From a virus, in IMG/VR virus record IMGVR_UViG_3300009183_000036, positions 1-32,755 of that record: a stretch of DNA of 32,755 nt; one strand, written 5' to 3'. The notes below the pieces were generated by a model. That model did not search any database. It was not told the origin of the DNA and saw only the letters and a list, made by a program, of their open reading frames with translations. The translations under genes and the position numbers were made by a program. Of this stretch, positions 21,109-27,514 are shown one piece after another; position 1 is the first letter of the stretch; every line of letters begins with the position of its first letter.

Positions 21109-21126
21109 TCACAAACGTGATATGAT
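21109..21126 (+). promoter_or_regulatory. Rightward promoter -10 with operator, upstream of the Cro-like gene
   Basis: The palindrome TCACAAACGTGA (21109-21120), identical to the leftward operator, directly abuts TATGAT (21121-21126), a good -10. The -35 region (near 21097-21104) is weak, suggesting activation or a dependence on the extended bases. The expected start point, about seven bases after the -10, falls on or next to the ATG at 21133, so the transcript may be leaderless. The 65 AT-rich bases between the two operators hold no gene. Confidence 0.65.
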
Positions 21127-21132
21127 GCGCGA

Positions 21133-21312
21133 ATGGACATCTTAGAAATCGCAATCAAGGCATCAGGCGGCACAGGTCGCCTAGCTTATATCCTGGACGT
21201 AAAACAGAACGTGGTTAGCAACTGGCGGCAGCGTGGCGTGCCAAAGGGCTGGGAGCAAGTGCTGCGCTACAAGTTCAAGAAACAGATTGCCGAAGCTGGA
21301 AAAGTGGTATAG
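21133..21312 (+). CDS. Cro/YdaS-like DNA-binding regulator
   Basis: A 59-residue protein: MDILEIAIKASGGTGRLAYI, then LDVKQNVVSNWRQRGVPKGW. The helix-turn-helix (A-ASGG-GRLAYIL-V-QNVVSNWR-RGVP) is typical of the YdaS/Cro type of phage regulators, where NVVSNWRQR is the recognition helix. It follows the rightward operator and is the obvious candidate to bind the three TCAC-N4-GTGA sites. No ribosome site precedes the ATG, in keeping with a leaderless message. It sits opposite the leftward operon with no CI-like repressor gene between them, unlike lambda or P22. Confidence 0.82.
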   Translation: MDILEIAIKASGGTGRLAYILDVKQNVVSNWRQRGVPKGWEQVLRYKFKKQIAEAGKVV

Positions 21313-21364
21313 AATTTTTTGGACACTGGCTAGGGTGGACTAATTACCCACTTGAAAAGCGACA

Positions 21365-21410
21365 CACCCCCGCCTGCCAGATGTTTCTATCAGGGGTGAC
21401 ATTTGGGGTG
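21365..21410 (+). promoter_or_regulatory. Alternative hairpins covering the HNH gene's ribosome site
   Basis: CACCCC (21365-21370) can pair with GGGGTG at 21393-21398 or with an identical GGGGTG at 21405-21410. The second copy is the ribosome site of the HNH gene, five bases before its ATG. The two pairings exclude each other: one leaves the site free, the other hides it. A CCTG/CAGG pair (21373-21376, 21391-21394) could compete. This is visible complementarity only; which fold forms is unknown. Confidence 0.4.
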
Positions 21411-21415
21411 CAAAA

Positions 21416-21946
21416 ATGCGAAAGCCTATTGGCAAAAAGCTGCGTTTTGACGTGTTCAAACGCGATGATTTTACTTGTGCGTATTGTGGGTCAACGCCGC
21501 CTTCTGTGGTTTTGCAAGTAGATCACATCCATCCTGTTAGCCAGGGCGGGACAAACAGCGTTAATAATTTGATTACAAGTTGCCAGCCGTGCAACATTGG
21601 AAAGGGTGCGACATCTTTAAATGTTGTTCCTGCAACACTTAAGGAAAAGGCGGCGCTGATTGCTGAACAAGAGCAGCAGTTAAAGGGCTTTTATGCAATC
21701 ATGCAAGAAAAAGAGCAGCGCATTGAGGATGAAATGTGGGTCATTGGAGAAATTATTGACTCTGCTAGCGTAAAAGATGGAATACCAAGGGGTTTTGCTA
21801 GAAGCATTCAAAGATTTTTGGGAACGATTGGTTTTTATGAGGCCAAGGAAGCAGCAGAAGTTGCTCGAGAAAAATTCCCATGGGGAGGAAAAAAGGCATA
21901 TTTGTACTTTTGCGGCGTTTGCCACAGGAAAGCAAGGGGCAAATGA
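21416..21946 (+). CDS. HNH endonuclease
   Basis: A 176-residue protein. Residues about 10-65 are a classic HNH domain: RFDVFKRDDFTCAYCGSTPP, LQVDHIHPVSQGGTNSVNNL and SCQPCNIGKG. The H in VDHIHP and the N/H of the metal site are present and two CxxC pairs provide the structural zinc. The remaining 100 residues are a helical region ending in a further Cys pattern (YFCGVCHRKARGK). Here it could act in recombination or host-DNA attack, or be a free-standing homing-type nuclease. GGGGTG lies five bases before the ATG, within alternative hairpins. Its TGA overlaps the next start. Confidence 0.85.
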   Translation: MRKPIGKKLRFDVFKRDDFTCAYCGSTPPSVVLQVDHIHPVSQGGTNSVNNLITSCQPCNIGKGATSLNVVPATLKEKAALIAEQEQQLKGFYAIMQEKEQRIEDEMWVIGEIIDSASVKDGIPRGFARSIQRFLGTIGFYEAKEAAEVAREKFPWGGKKAYLYFCGVCHRKARGK

Positions 21947-22713
21947 TGGCAAGAATTAGAACAATTAAACCCGACTTTTGGCGGGACGAATCTTTGGCAA
22001 AAATTTCAACTGAGGCGTGCTTGCTGGCGATAGGGTTGCTAAATCATTGCGATGATGAAGGTTTTTTTAACGCCAATCCAAAATTGGTGGAATCCGACAT
22101 TTTTCCATTAAGGGAACTTTCTATTACCACTACCGTACTACTACAGGAGTTGTACCAAATAGGTTATGTTTTGATGTTTAAAGGTTCAGATGGCAAGACT
22201 TACGGCAAAGTTTCTAATTTTGAGAAGCATCAGGTCATAAATAAAAAAACTCCTAGCAAAATCAAAGACTTATGTGAACTAATGTCAGACTACCGTAGTA
22301 GTACGGTATCCCTACCTACTGGAATGGAAGGGAATGGAATGGAAAAGGAAAAGGAATGGAAAAAGGAAAAGAAGAATACAGTCGCCCCGCCTAACGGCGT
22401 GACGGATTCGGTTTGGCAGGATTGGATAAGTTTGCGTAAAGCTAAACGTGCAGCAGTCACCCAGACCGCTATTGACGGCATAGAGCGCGAAGCACGCAAA
22501 GCAGGGGTAAGCTTACAAGTGGCACTTGAGACTTGCTGTGCAAGGGGCTGGACAGGGTTTAAGGCCGATTGGCTGAAGGACAAAGGCGAACAGAAATCCT
22601 TTGCCGAAAAGGACTACGATTTCAAACGTGCGAGATGGGAAGCAATGACAGGCAGAACGCCAGGCCAAGAATTTAACCCCCTTTTGGAGATTGACAATGA
22701 CACAGCCCATTGA
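21946..22713 (+). CDS. Replication initiation protein (phage O-like)
   Basis: About 255 residues. The start MARIRTIKPDFWRDESLAKI is the standard opening of a phage replication-protein family with an N-terminal winged-helix region, continuing ACLLAIGLLNHCDDEGFF and NFEKHQVINKKTPSKIKDL. A Lys/Glu-rich linker follows at about 150-165. The C-terminal part (VWQDWISLRKAKRAAVTQTA, then IEREARKAGVSLQVALETCC and ARGWTGFKADWL) is shared with many phage initiators. I prefer the ATG at 21946 (TGATG overlap, AGGGG six bases upstream) to the adjacent one at 21943. It probably binds the origin; I see no iteron array inside the gene by eye. It precedes a P-like loader, as in lambdoid phages. Confidence 0.82.
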   Translation: MARIRTIKPDFWRDESLAKISTEACLLAIGLLNHCDDEGFFNANPKLVESDIFPLRELSITTTVLLQELYQIGYVLMFKGSDGKTYGKVSNFEKHQVINKKTPSKIKDLCELMSDYRSSTVSLPTGMEGNGMEKEKEWKKEKKNTVAPPNGVTDSVWQDWISLRKAKRAAVTQTAIDGIEREARKAGVSLQVALETCCARGWTGFKADWLKDKGEQKSFAEKDYDFKRARWEAMTGRTPGQEFNPLLEIDNDTAH

Positions 22714-23137
22714 TCGCCTTTTTGAACGACTTTCCCTGACATACGGGAACGCTTGGGACAATTCCATTGGTACAGCCCCGCTAAACGAAATAAAGTCTTT
22801 TTGGATGAATCAGCTTTCAGGCTTTATGCAAAGCAAAGAATCCATGATGTCAATTTCTTGGGCGCTTAACCATCTTCCCGAAAGGCCGCCGAACCTGGTG
22901 CAATTTAAAAACCTGTGCTACCAAGCGCCAGCGGTGGAAAAGCCGCAATTGCCAAGCCCACCGGCTGACCCCGAACGTGTAAAGCAAGAATTGGCAAAAC
23001 TTACGCCATTTCGAATGGGGCCAGGCGTAGACCCAAAGGCTTGGGCGCACAAAATCTTGAAAGAATATGCAGATGGAGTTAAAAGGCCGGTGGCAGTTGT
23101 TCAGATGGCGCGAGACGCATTGAGGGCATCGGCATGA
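22697..23137 (+). CDS. P-like replication protein (helicase-loader candidate)
   Basis: A 146-residue protein directly behind the initiator, overlapping it by 17 bases. The pattern DRLFERLSLTYGNAWDNSIG, EIKSFWMNQLSGF and ISWALNHLPERPPNLVQFKN resembles the short P-like proteins of proteobacterial phages that recruit the host helicase. The C-terminus has a Pro-rich linker and a helical end. I use the ATG at 22697, six bases after GGAGA. Lambda P is larger (233 residues), so this is a reduced version or only a functional analogue. Calling it a helicase loader rests mainly on position and the LPE-PPNL-QF pattern. Confidence 0.65.
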   Translation: MTQPIDRLFERLSLTYGNAWDNSIGTAPLNEIKSFWMNQLSGFMQSKESMMSISWALNHLPERPPNLVQFKNLCYQAPAVEKPQLPSPPADPERVKQELAKLTPFRMGPGVDPKAWAHKILKEYADGVKRPVAVVQMARDALRASA

Positions 23138-23916
23138 ACGACCCTTTTAAGATCACCGAGCCAACGTGCATATCGTTCAGCGGTGGGCGTACGTCAGCCT
23201 ATATGCTTTGGAGGGTACTGCAAAGCAATGGCGGGTTGCCAGCAGAGGCAATCGTTTGCTTTGCTAACACAGGAAAAGAGGACGAGGCAACCTTGAAATT
23301 TGTACAGGATTGCTCTGAGCAATGGGGTGTTCCGATTTCTTGGCTGGAATACAGGGCAGATGGTTATGTTGTTGTTGACTTTGCTACGGCTAGTCGCAAA
23401 GGTGAGCCATTTGATGCGCTGACAACCAAAAAATCATATCTTCCTAACCCTGTTGCTAGGTTTTGCACTCAAGAACTCAAAGTCAAACCTATTAAAAAAT
23501 TCAGCAACATTGAAGATGACGGGACTATGGTAGGTGTTCGAGCAGATGAGCCAAACAGAATCGTCAAGATGCGGAAAAGGGGAATGCTTATTCCCTTGGC
23601 AGACGCAAAAGTTACGCAAAGAACTGTCCAAGCCTTTTGGAAGGCGCAGCCGTTTGATTTGGGACTTGAATTTAGAAACGGAGTAACCGCAGATGGAAAT
23701 TGCGATCTGTGCTTTTTGAAAGGCCCGTATCAAGTCATCAGCTTAGTGTTGAATAGTCCAAATCGTGCTGTTTGGTGGGCTGACCAAGAAAAGAAAATTG
23801 GTGCAACCTTTCGGTCAGATAGACCAAGTTACGCATCAATGCTGCAATACAGCAAAGAACAGATAAATCTTTTTGACCCGAACGAAGAAGCAATATCCTG
23901 CTTTTGTGGCGATTAA
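23134..23916 (+). CDS. PAPS-reductase-family (adenine nucleotide alpha-hydrolase) protein
   Basis: A 260-residue protein with the PP-loop SGGRTS (residues 16-21) in CISFSGGRTSAYMLWRVL, the follow-up VCFANTGKEDEATLKFV, and ARFCTQELKVKPI at about 110. Cysteines GNCDLCFLKG and a C-terminal SCFCGD suggest an Fe-S or zinc site. The PP-loop binds and hydrolyses ATP between the alpha and beta phosphates. Phage relatives are numerous, usually labelled phosphoadenosine phosphosulfate reductase, but real sulfate assimilation is unlikely; thiolation or other modification of DNA, tRNA or protein is more plausible. It lies two genes before a DNA methyltransferase. ATGA overlap at the start; TAATG at the end. 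Confidence 0.82.
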   Translation: MNDPFKITEPTCISFSGGRTSAYMLWRVLQSNGGLPAEAIVCFANTGKEDEATLKFVQDCSEQWGVPISWLEYRADGYVVVDFATASRKGEPFDALTTKKSYLPNPVARFCTQELKVKPIKKFSNIEDDGTMVGVRADEPNRIVKMRKRGMLIPLADAKVTQRTVQAFWKAQPFDLGLEFRNGVTADGNCDLCFLKGPYQVISLVLNSPNRAVWWADQEKKIGATFRSDRPSYASMLQYSKEQINLFDPNEEAISCFCGD

Positions 23917-24086
23917 TGTTCAATGAATCTCGCCAGCGTATTTTTGACCACTACCTCATGCTTTGCAAAGAGCCAGGATGGAAAGATTACGCTTGGCAGC
24001 GGGTAAAAGAGTTAGACAAAGAGCCTGTTTACGCAGGAATAAAGGACTACATCATGGAGCAAATGAAACATGGAGCAATTAAATGA
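23916..24086 (+). CDS. 56-residue helical protein of unknown function
   Basis: The product MFNESRQRIFDHYLMLCKEP, GWKDYAWQRVKELDKEPVYA and GIKDYIMEQMKHGAIK is short, charged and helical, with no metal site or membrane segment. The ATG overlaps the TAA of the previous gene (TAATG), preferred to an in-frame upstream TTG at 23904. Its last 17 bases also encode the start of the methyltransferase in another frame, and its TGA overlaps the ATG of the overprinted second frame as ATGA. Similar short proteins recur in phage early regions; I know no function. Confidence 0.65.
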   Translation: MFNESRQRIFDHYLMLCKEPGWKDYAWQRVKELDKEPVYAGIKDYIMEQMKHGAIK

Positions 24087-24936
24087 GCTGGCTCTTTTCG
24101 CAGGCGCTGGCGGAGGCATACTTGCCGGAAAGCTGCTTGGATGGAGAACAGTCTGCGCTGTTGAGTGGGAGCCGTACCCAGCAAGCGTACTGTGCGCCCG
24201 ACAAAATGACGGATTTCTCGCGCCTTTCCCGATTTGGGATGACGTTCAAACCTTTGACGGGAAGCCGTGGCGAGGCATTGTTGACGTTGTATCTGGAGGG
24301 TTTCCATGCCAAGACATCAGCGCCGCAGGAAAAGGCGCAGGAATTGACGGAGAGCGAAGCGGGATGTGGGGAGAAATGGCACGCATCATTTGCGAAGTAC
24401 GACCCCGATTTGTCTTTGTGGAAAACTCCCCAATGCTCACTTCTAGGGGACTCGGAAGAGTTCTTGGAGACCTGGCCGCAATGGGGTTTGATGCGAGATG
24501 GGGAGTGCTGGGAGCAGCGGACGTTGGAGCAAACCATCAGAGGGACAGGATTTGGATTGTCGGGCAACAAAGCTATCGCGGACACCCCGTCGGGGAATTG
24601 GCCCACGCCAACTTGCGCGGACATTTACACGGACAAACTGAAATCAAGTCAACAAAAAGAAGGATCGATGCACTCGGTGAGTTTGGGGCAAGCAGTAAAA
24701 ATGTGGCCGACACCGACAGCGCACAACGCCAAGGAAACAAACGCACCAAGCGAATCAACAAGGAATACTCCAAGTTTGGCGGCTCAAGCTGGTGGCAGTC
24801 TGAACCCGACATGGGTAGAGTGGCTCATGGGGTGGCCGCTAGGGTGGACAGACTTAAAGCCATTGGAAACGGACAAGTTCCATTGTGTGCAGCATCAGCT
24901 TGGAGAATCTTAAATGCGTCGAGCAGCAAGGATTGA
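24070..24936 (+). CDS. C5-cytosine-specific DNA methyltransferase
   Basis: A 288-residue enzyme with the ordered motifs of DNA C5-methyltransferases: motif I LFAGAGGGILAG (9-20, SAM binding), motif IV GGFPCQ (76-81, catalytic C80), motif VI ENSP (118-121), motif VIII QRDRIW (157-162), a short target-recognition region (about 165-245), and motif X GNGQVP (266-271). It adds a methyl group to cytosine in a specific duplex sequence, probably to protect phage DNA from host restriction. The ATG overlaps the end of the preceding gene; the nearest GGAG is ten bases upstream, a poor distance. Almost the whole gene is overlapped by another open frame on the same strand (24083-24913), and its 3' end overlaps the next gene by 23 bases. 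No cognate restriction enzyme is recognised. Confidence 0.93.
   Translation: MEQLNELALFAGAGGGILAGKLLGWRTVCAVEWEPYPASVLCARQNDGFLAPFPIWDDVQTFDGKPWRGIVDVVSGGFPCQDISAAGKGAGIDGERSGMWGEMARIICEVRPRFVFVENSPMLTSRGLGRVLGDLAAMGFDARWGVLGAADVGANHQRDRIWIVGQQSYRGHPVGELAHANLRGHLHGQTEIKSTKRRIDALGEFGASSKNVADTDSAQRQGNKRTKRINKEYSKFGGSSWWQSEPDMGRVAHGVAARVDRLKAIGNGQVPLCAASAWRILNASSSKD
24083..24913 (+). CDS. Overprinted 276-residue protein in the +1 frame of the methyltransferase
   Basis: A second long frame lies entirely inside the methyltransferase gene. Its context is that of a real gene: GGAG seven bases before the ATG; ATGA overlap with the preceding stop; and a TAA immediately followed by the ATG of the next gene (TAAATG). 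The product is Trp/Thr/Ser/Pro-rich with recurring elements: DFSRLSRFGMTFKPL (about 44-58), WPQWGLMRDGECWE (131-144), WPTPT twice (173-177 and 208-212), and NPTWVEWLMGWPLGWTDL (241-258). I recall the LNPTWVEWLMG-P-GWTDL ending and RLSRFGMTF-PLT from phage proteins, some apparently not overprinted; this is memory, not a search. Function unknown. A role tied to the methyltransferase is only inferred from co-location. Confidence 0.65.
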   Translation: MSWLFSQALAEAYLPESCLDGEQSALLSGSRTQQAYCAPDKMTDFSRLSRFGMTFKPLTGSRGEALLTLYLEGFHAKTSAPQEKAQELTESEAGCGEKWHASFAKYDPDLSLWKTPQCSLLGDSEEFLETWPQWGLMRDGECWEQRTLEQTIRGTGFGLSGNKAIADTPSGNWPTPTCADIYTDKLKSSQQKEGSMHSVSLGQAVKMWPTPTAHNAKETNAPSESTRNTPSLAAQAGGSLNPTWVEWLMGWPLGWTDLKPLETDKFHCVQHQLGES

Positions 24937-25180
24937 CGCTAATCAAGAGGCGGTAGTAATTGCACTACGGGCGGCTAACGCTTACGTTTGGATTATTGGA
25001 CTACCCGTAGACCTACTCGTAGGATACAAAGGGCATACTTTTCTCGTAGAGATTAAAGATGGCCCTAAAAAGCGTTTAACGGCGCTTCAAGAGGCTTTTT
25101 TTGCAAAGTGGGCCGGAGGTACGCTAGTGCGTGTTGATGGCCCTGAAGCCGCTTTAAGAATGATTGGAGTGATTGAATGA
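24914..25180 (+). CDS. VRR-NUC-like PD-(D/E)xK nuclease
   Basis: An 88-residue protein, the minimal size for this fold. Residues fit the VRR-NUC pattern: NQEAVVIALRA (E12), GLPVDLLVGYKGHTFLVEIK with D33, E46 and K48 as the metal-binding D...ExK set, then LTALQEAFFAKWAGG (Q59) and a C-terminal beta strand. Members cut branched or single-strand/duplex-junction DNA; a stand-alone copy beside NinB suggests junction or flap processing during recombination. Its ATG directly abuts the stop of the overprinted frame and lies inside the end of the methyltransferase gene. It overlaps ninB as ATGA. Confidence 0.8.
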   Translation: MRRAARIDANQEAVVIALRAANAYVWIIGLPVDLLVGYKGHTFLVEIKDGPKKRLTALQEAFFAKWAGGTLVRVDGPEAALRMIGVIE

Positions 25181-25572
25181 AACTTGCAATCCAATGCTGG
25201 GAGCCAGTACAGGCCCATGCAGCAATGACAAAAACAATCTGGCCTCAGCTAAAAAGCGCACTGATGGCAGGGCATAAGATGGTACTGGAGATTAAACCGG
25301 CCACGCGCAGCCTTGAGCAAAATGCCCGTTTATGGTGTTTACTCGACGAAATAAGCAACCAAGTTGACTGGTACGGGCGAAAACTAACGCCAGAGGAATG
25401 GAAGCACGTATTCACAGCGGCACTTAAAAAACAGGACGTTGTGCCTGGCTTAGACGGTGGATTTGTCGTGCTAGGGCAGTCAACCAGCAAGATGACTAAG
25501 GCCGAAATGTGCGATTTGCAAAGCCTAATGGAAGCATTCGGGGCAGAAAAAAGCGTGAAATTTTCGGCATGA
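25177..25572 (+). CDS. ninB: NinB-like recombination protein
   Basis: A 131-residue protein with the NinB signature: ATRSLEQNARLWCLLDEISN in the first half, RKLTPEEWKHVFTAALKKQD in the middle, and a C-terminal STSKMTKAEMCDLQSLMEAF. Lambda NinB (Orf) acts in phage recombination by loading the annealing system onto SSB-coated single strands, replacing host RecFOR. It fits the presence of Erf and a protein with an SSB-like tail in the leftward operon. The start overlaps the nuclease gene as ATGA. Confidence 0.88.
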   Translation: MKLAIQCWEPVQAHAAMTKTIWPQLKSALMAGHKMVLEIKPATRSLEQNARLWCLLDEISNQVDWYGRKLTPEEWKHVFTAALKKQDVVPGLDGGFVVLGQSTSKMTKAEMCDLQSLMEAFGAEKSVKFSA

Positions 25573-25853
25573 TGTTCCCAAAAACAAAATATGTGCGGGA
25601 TAAAAAGCGCCTAGAAGCCTGCCGAGCATTACCCTGCCAGCACTGCGGGGCAGAGGATGGGACAGTAGTAGCAGCACACTCAAACGCTGGAGAACACGGC
25701 AAGGGACGGGGGATTAAAGCTAGCGATGAGTTTGTAGCCGCACTGTGCCAAAAATGCCATTATGAGGTTGACCAGGGCAAAATGAGTAAGGACGAAAAAT
25801 CACAAATGTGGCATAATGCCTTTGTCAGAACTAAAGTATTGTTAGGAACATGA
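25569..25853 (+). CDS. YbcO-like (DUF1364-type) putative nuclease
   Basis: A 94-residue protein: KTKYVRDKKRLEACRALPCQ, HCGAEDGTVVAAHSNAGEHG, KGRGIKASDEFVAALCQKCH and YEVDQGKMSK. Two Cys pairs (CQHCG, CQKCH) plus the histidine in AAHSN match the small HNH-like YbcO/DUF1364 fold that sits among nin-region genes of lambdoid phages. It may process recombination intermediates. The ATG at 25569 overlaps the ninB stop as ATGA; an adjacent ATG at 25572 is possible. Its TGA overlaps the start of the small terminase gene. Confidence 0.75.
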   Translation: MMFPKTKYVRDKKRLEACRALPCQHCGAEDGTVVAAHSNAGEHGKGRGIKASDEFVAALCQKCHYEVDQGKMSKDEKSQMWHNAFVRTKVLLGT

Positions 25854-26281
25854 CCAAAGTCAAAACGTCACGCACATCGCCTGGAAGTGATGAACGCTCC
25901 AAAGTCACTCAAATGGTGCTGGATGGAATGCGCAACGGCTTGAGTGCGTTTAAGGCGTGTCAGGTCGCTGGAGTGCCGCAAAGCACTTTTTCCCGTTGGT
26001 GCGACGATGATGCTACGCTTGCGGAAAGCTACGCACGCGCACGCGAGGACTTAATTGAGCGCATGGCAACCGAGATAATGGAGATTAGCGATCAAGACGT
26101 TGGCATAACCGATGGGAAAAAGGATTGGGCGGCAGTACAAAAACATAAACTGCAAGTAGACAGCCGAAAATGGCTATTGTCTAAACTAGCGCCAAAGAAA
26201 TACGGGGATAAGTTGGAATTGTCTGGGGATAACGAAAACCCGCTGGTTCACCGAATCGAGCGATTAATTGTCAAGGCATGA
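25850..26281 (+). CDS. Terminase small subunit
   Basis: A 143-residue DNA-recognition subunit of the packaging motor, close in size to Shigella phage Sf6 gp1 (about 140). The N-terminal helix-turn-helix reads GLSAFKACQVAGVPQSTFSR, then WCDDDATLAESYARAREDLI starts the helical oligomerisation part. A C-terminal KHKLQVDSRKWLLSKLAPKK pattern with YGDKLELSG is typical of this family. It binds the packaging start site on concatemeric DNA and hands it to the large subunit. ATGA overlaps at both ends. Confidence 0.9.
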   Translation: MTKVKTSRTSPGSDERSKVTQMVLDGMRNGLSAFKACQVAGVPQSTFSRWCDDDATLAESYARAREDLIERMATEIMEISDQDVGITDGKKDWAAVQKHKLQVDSRKWLLSKLAPKKYGDKLELSGDNENPLVHRIERLIVKA

Positions 26282-27501
26282 GCGTCCTGCAACTGCAAAC
26301 CCCTGAATGGGCGCTGCCCCTGTTGGAGCCTGCCCGATACAAAGGCGCATGGGGTGGCCGAGGCTCTGGGAAAAGCCATATGTTTGCCGAGTTAATGATT
26401 GAAGCGCACATCATTGACCAAAAGCGGCGAAGCGTTTGCGTCCGTGAGATTCAGAAATCCTTGAACCAGTCGGTTAAGCGGCTGCTAGAAACCAAGATTC
26501 AGGATATGAACGCTGGCGCTTACTTTGAGATACAGGATGCCGTTATTAAGTCCAGGAAGGGCGATGGCGCGATTATTTTCCAAGGTATGCAGAATCACAC
26601 CGCCGACAGCATTAAGTCGCTGGAAGGCTACGACTGCGCCTGGGTGGAGGAAGCGCAGAGCCTGAGTCAGACCAGCCTTGACCTACTGCGGCCAACAATC
26701 CGCAAGCCTAATTCAGAACTATGGTTTACGTGGAACCCCCGCCAGAACAGCGACCCCGTGGATTTTCTGCTGCGTGGGCCGGAGCCGCCAACCGATGCGA
26801 CAGTGATTAAGGTGAACTTTGGGGAAAACCCTTGGTTTCCTGACGTACTCAAAGAGGAAATGGAGTACGACAAGCGGCGCGACCCTGACAAATACCAGCA
26901 CGTCTGGATGGGTCAATACCTTAGCAACAGCAATAGCAGGGTATTTAGGAACTGGAAAATAGACGAGTTTGAAGCCCCGCTAGAGGCTATCCACCGGCTT
27001 GGCGCTGACTGGGGCTTTGCAGTAGACCCGACAGTATTGGTGCGCTGCCACATAATTGGGCGCACGCTTTACATTGACTACGAGGCCTATATGGTGGGCT
27101 GCGAGATTGTGAATACGCCCGAACTATTCATGCAAGTGCCGGAGGCTGAGAAATGGCCTATCGTGGCCGATTCAGCTAGGCCGGAGACCATCAGCCACAT
27201 GAAGCGCAACGGTTTCCCCAAGATAATGACAGCGGTCAAAGGGCCAAAGTCGGTAGAGGAAGGCATAGAGTTTCTAAAGAACTACGACATCGTGGTACAT
27301 CCTCGGTGTACACACACTATTGACGAACTCAGCCTTTACAGTTATAAATCAGACCCATTGACAGGGCGAATCCTGCCGCACCTTGAGGACAAAAAGAATC
27401 ATGTGATTGATGCCTTGAGATATGCCTGCGAGGGTATCAGGCGGGCAGTGGTCACAAAAGCGGCTACATTTACGCCATTGCCTAACGTCAAACGGTGGTA
27501 A
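26278..27501 (+). CDS. Terminase large subunit (Terminase_3 type)
   Basis: A 407-residue packaging ATPase-nuclease. Walker A GGRGSGKS is at 26-33 and Walker B with catalytic Glu in DCAWVEEA at 119-126. A coupling motif region lies around LWFTWNPRQNSDP (148-160). The RNase-H-like nuclease has acidic residues in GADWGFAVDPT (D244, D250), VADSA (D298) and KKNHVIDALRY (D378). It powers DNA translocation into the procapsid through the portal and makes the headful cut. It is somewhat shorter than P22 gp2. ATGA overlap with the small subunit. Confidence 0.93.
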   Translation: MSVLQLQTPEWALPLLEPARYKGAWGGRGSGKSHMFAELMIEAHIIDQKRRSVCVREIQKSLNQSVKRLLETKIQDMNAGAYFEIQDAVIKSRKGDGAIIFQGMQNHTADSIKSLEGYDCAWVEEAQSLSQTSLDLLRPTIRKPNSELWFTWNPRQNSDPVDFLLRGPEPPTDATVIKVNFGENPWFPDVLKEEMEYDKRRDPDKYQHVWMGQYLSNSNSRVFRNWKIDEFEAPLEAIHRLGADWGFAVDPTVLVRCHIIGRTLYIDYEAYMVGCEIVNTPELFMQVPEAEKWPIVADSARPETISHMKRNGFPKIMTAVKGPKSVEEGIEFLKNYDIVVHPRCTHTIDELSLYSYKSDPLTGRILPHLEDKKNHVIDALRYACEGIRRAVVTKAATFTPLPNVKRW

Positions 27502-27514
27502 TCAAAGGACACAC

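Noticed and set aside
24079-24624. Minus-strand frame of 181 codons opposite the methyltransferase
   Set aside because: No ribosome site, no coupling to neighbours and opposite orientation to the operon. It does show that this stretch is generally poor in stop codons, which weakens the argument for the overprinted frame based on length alone.
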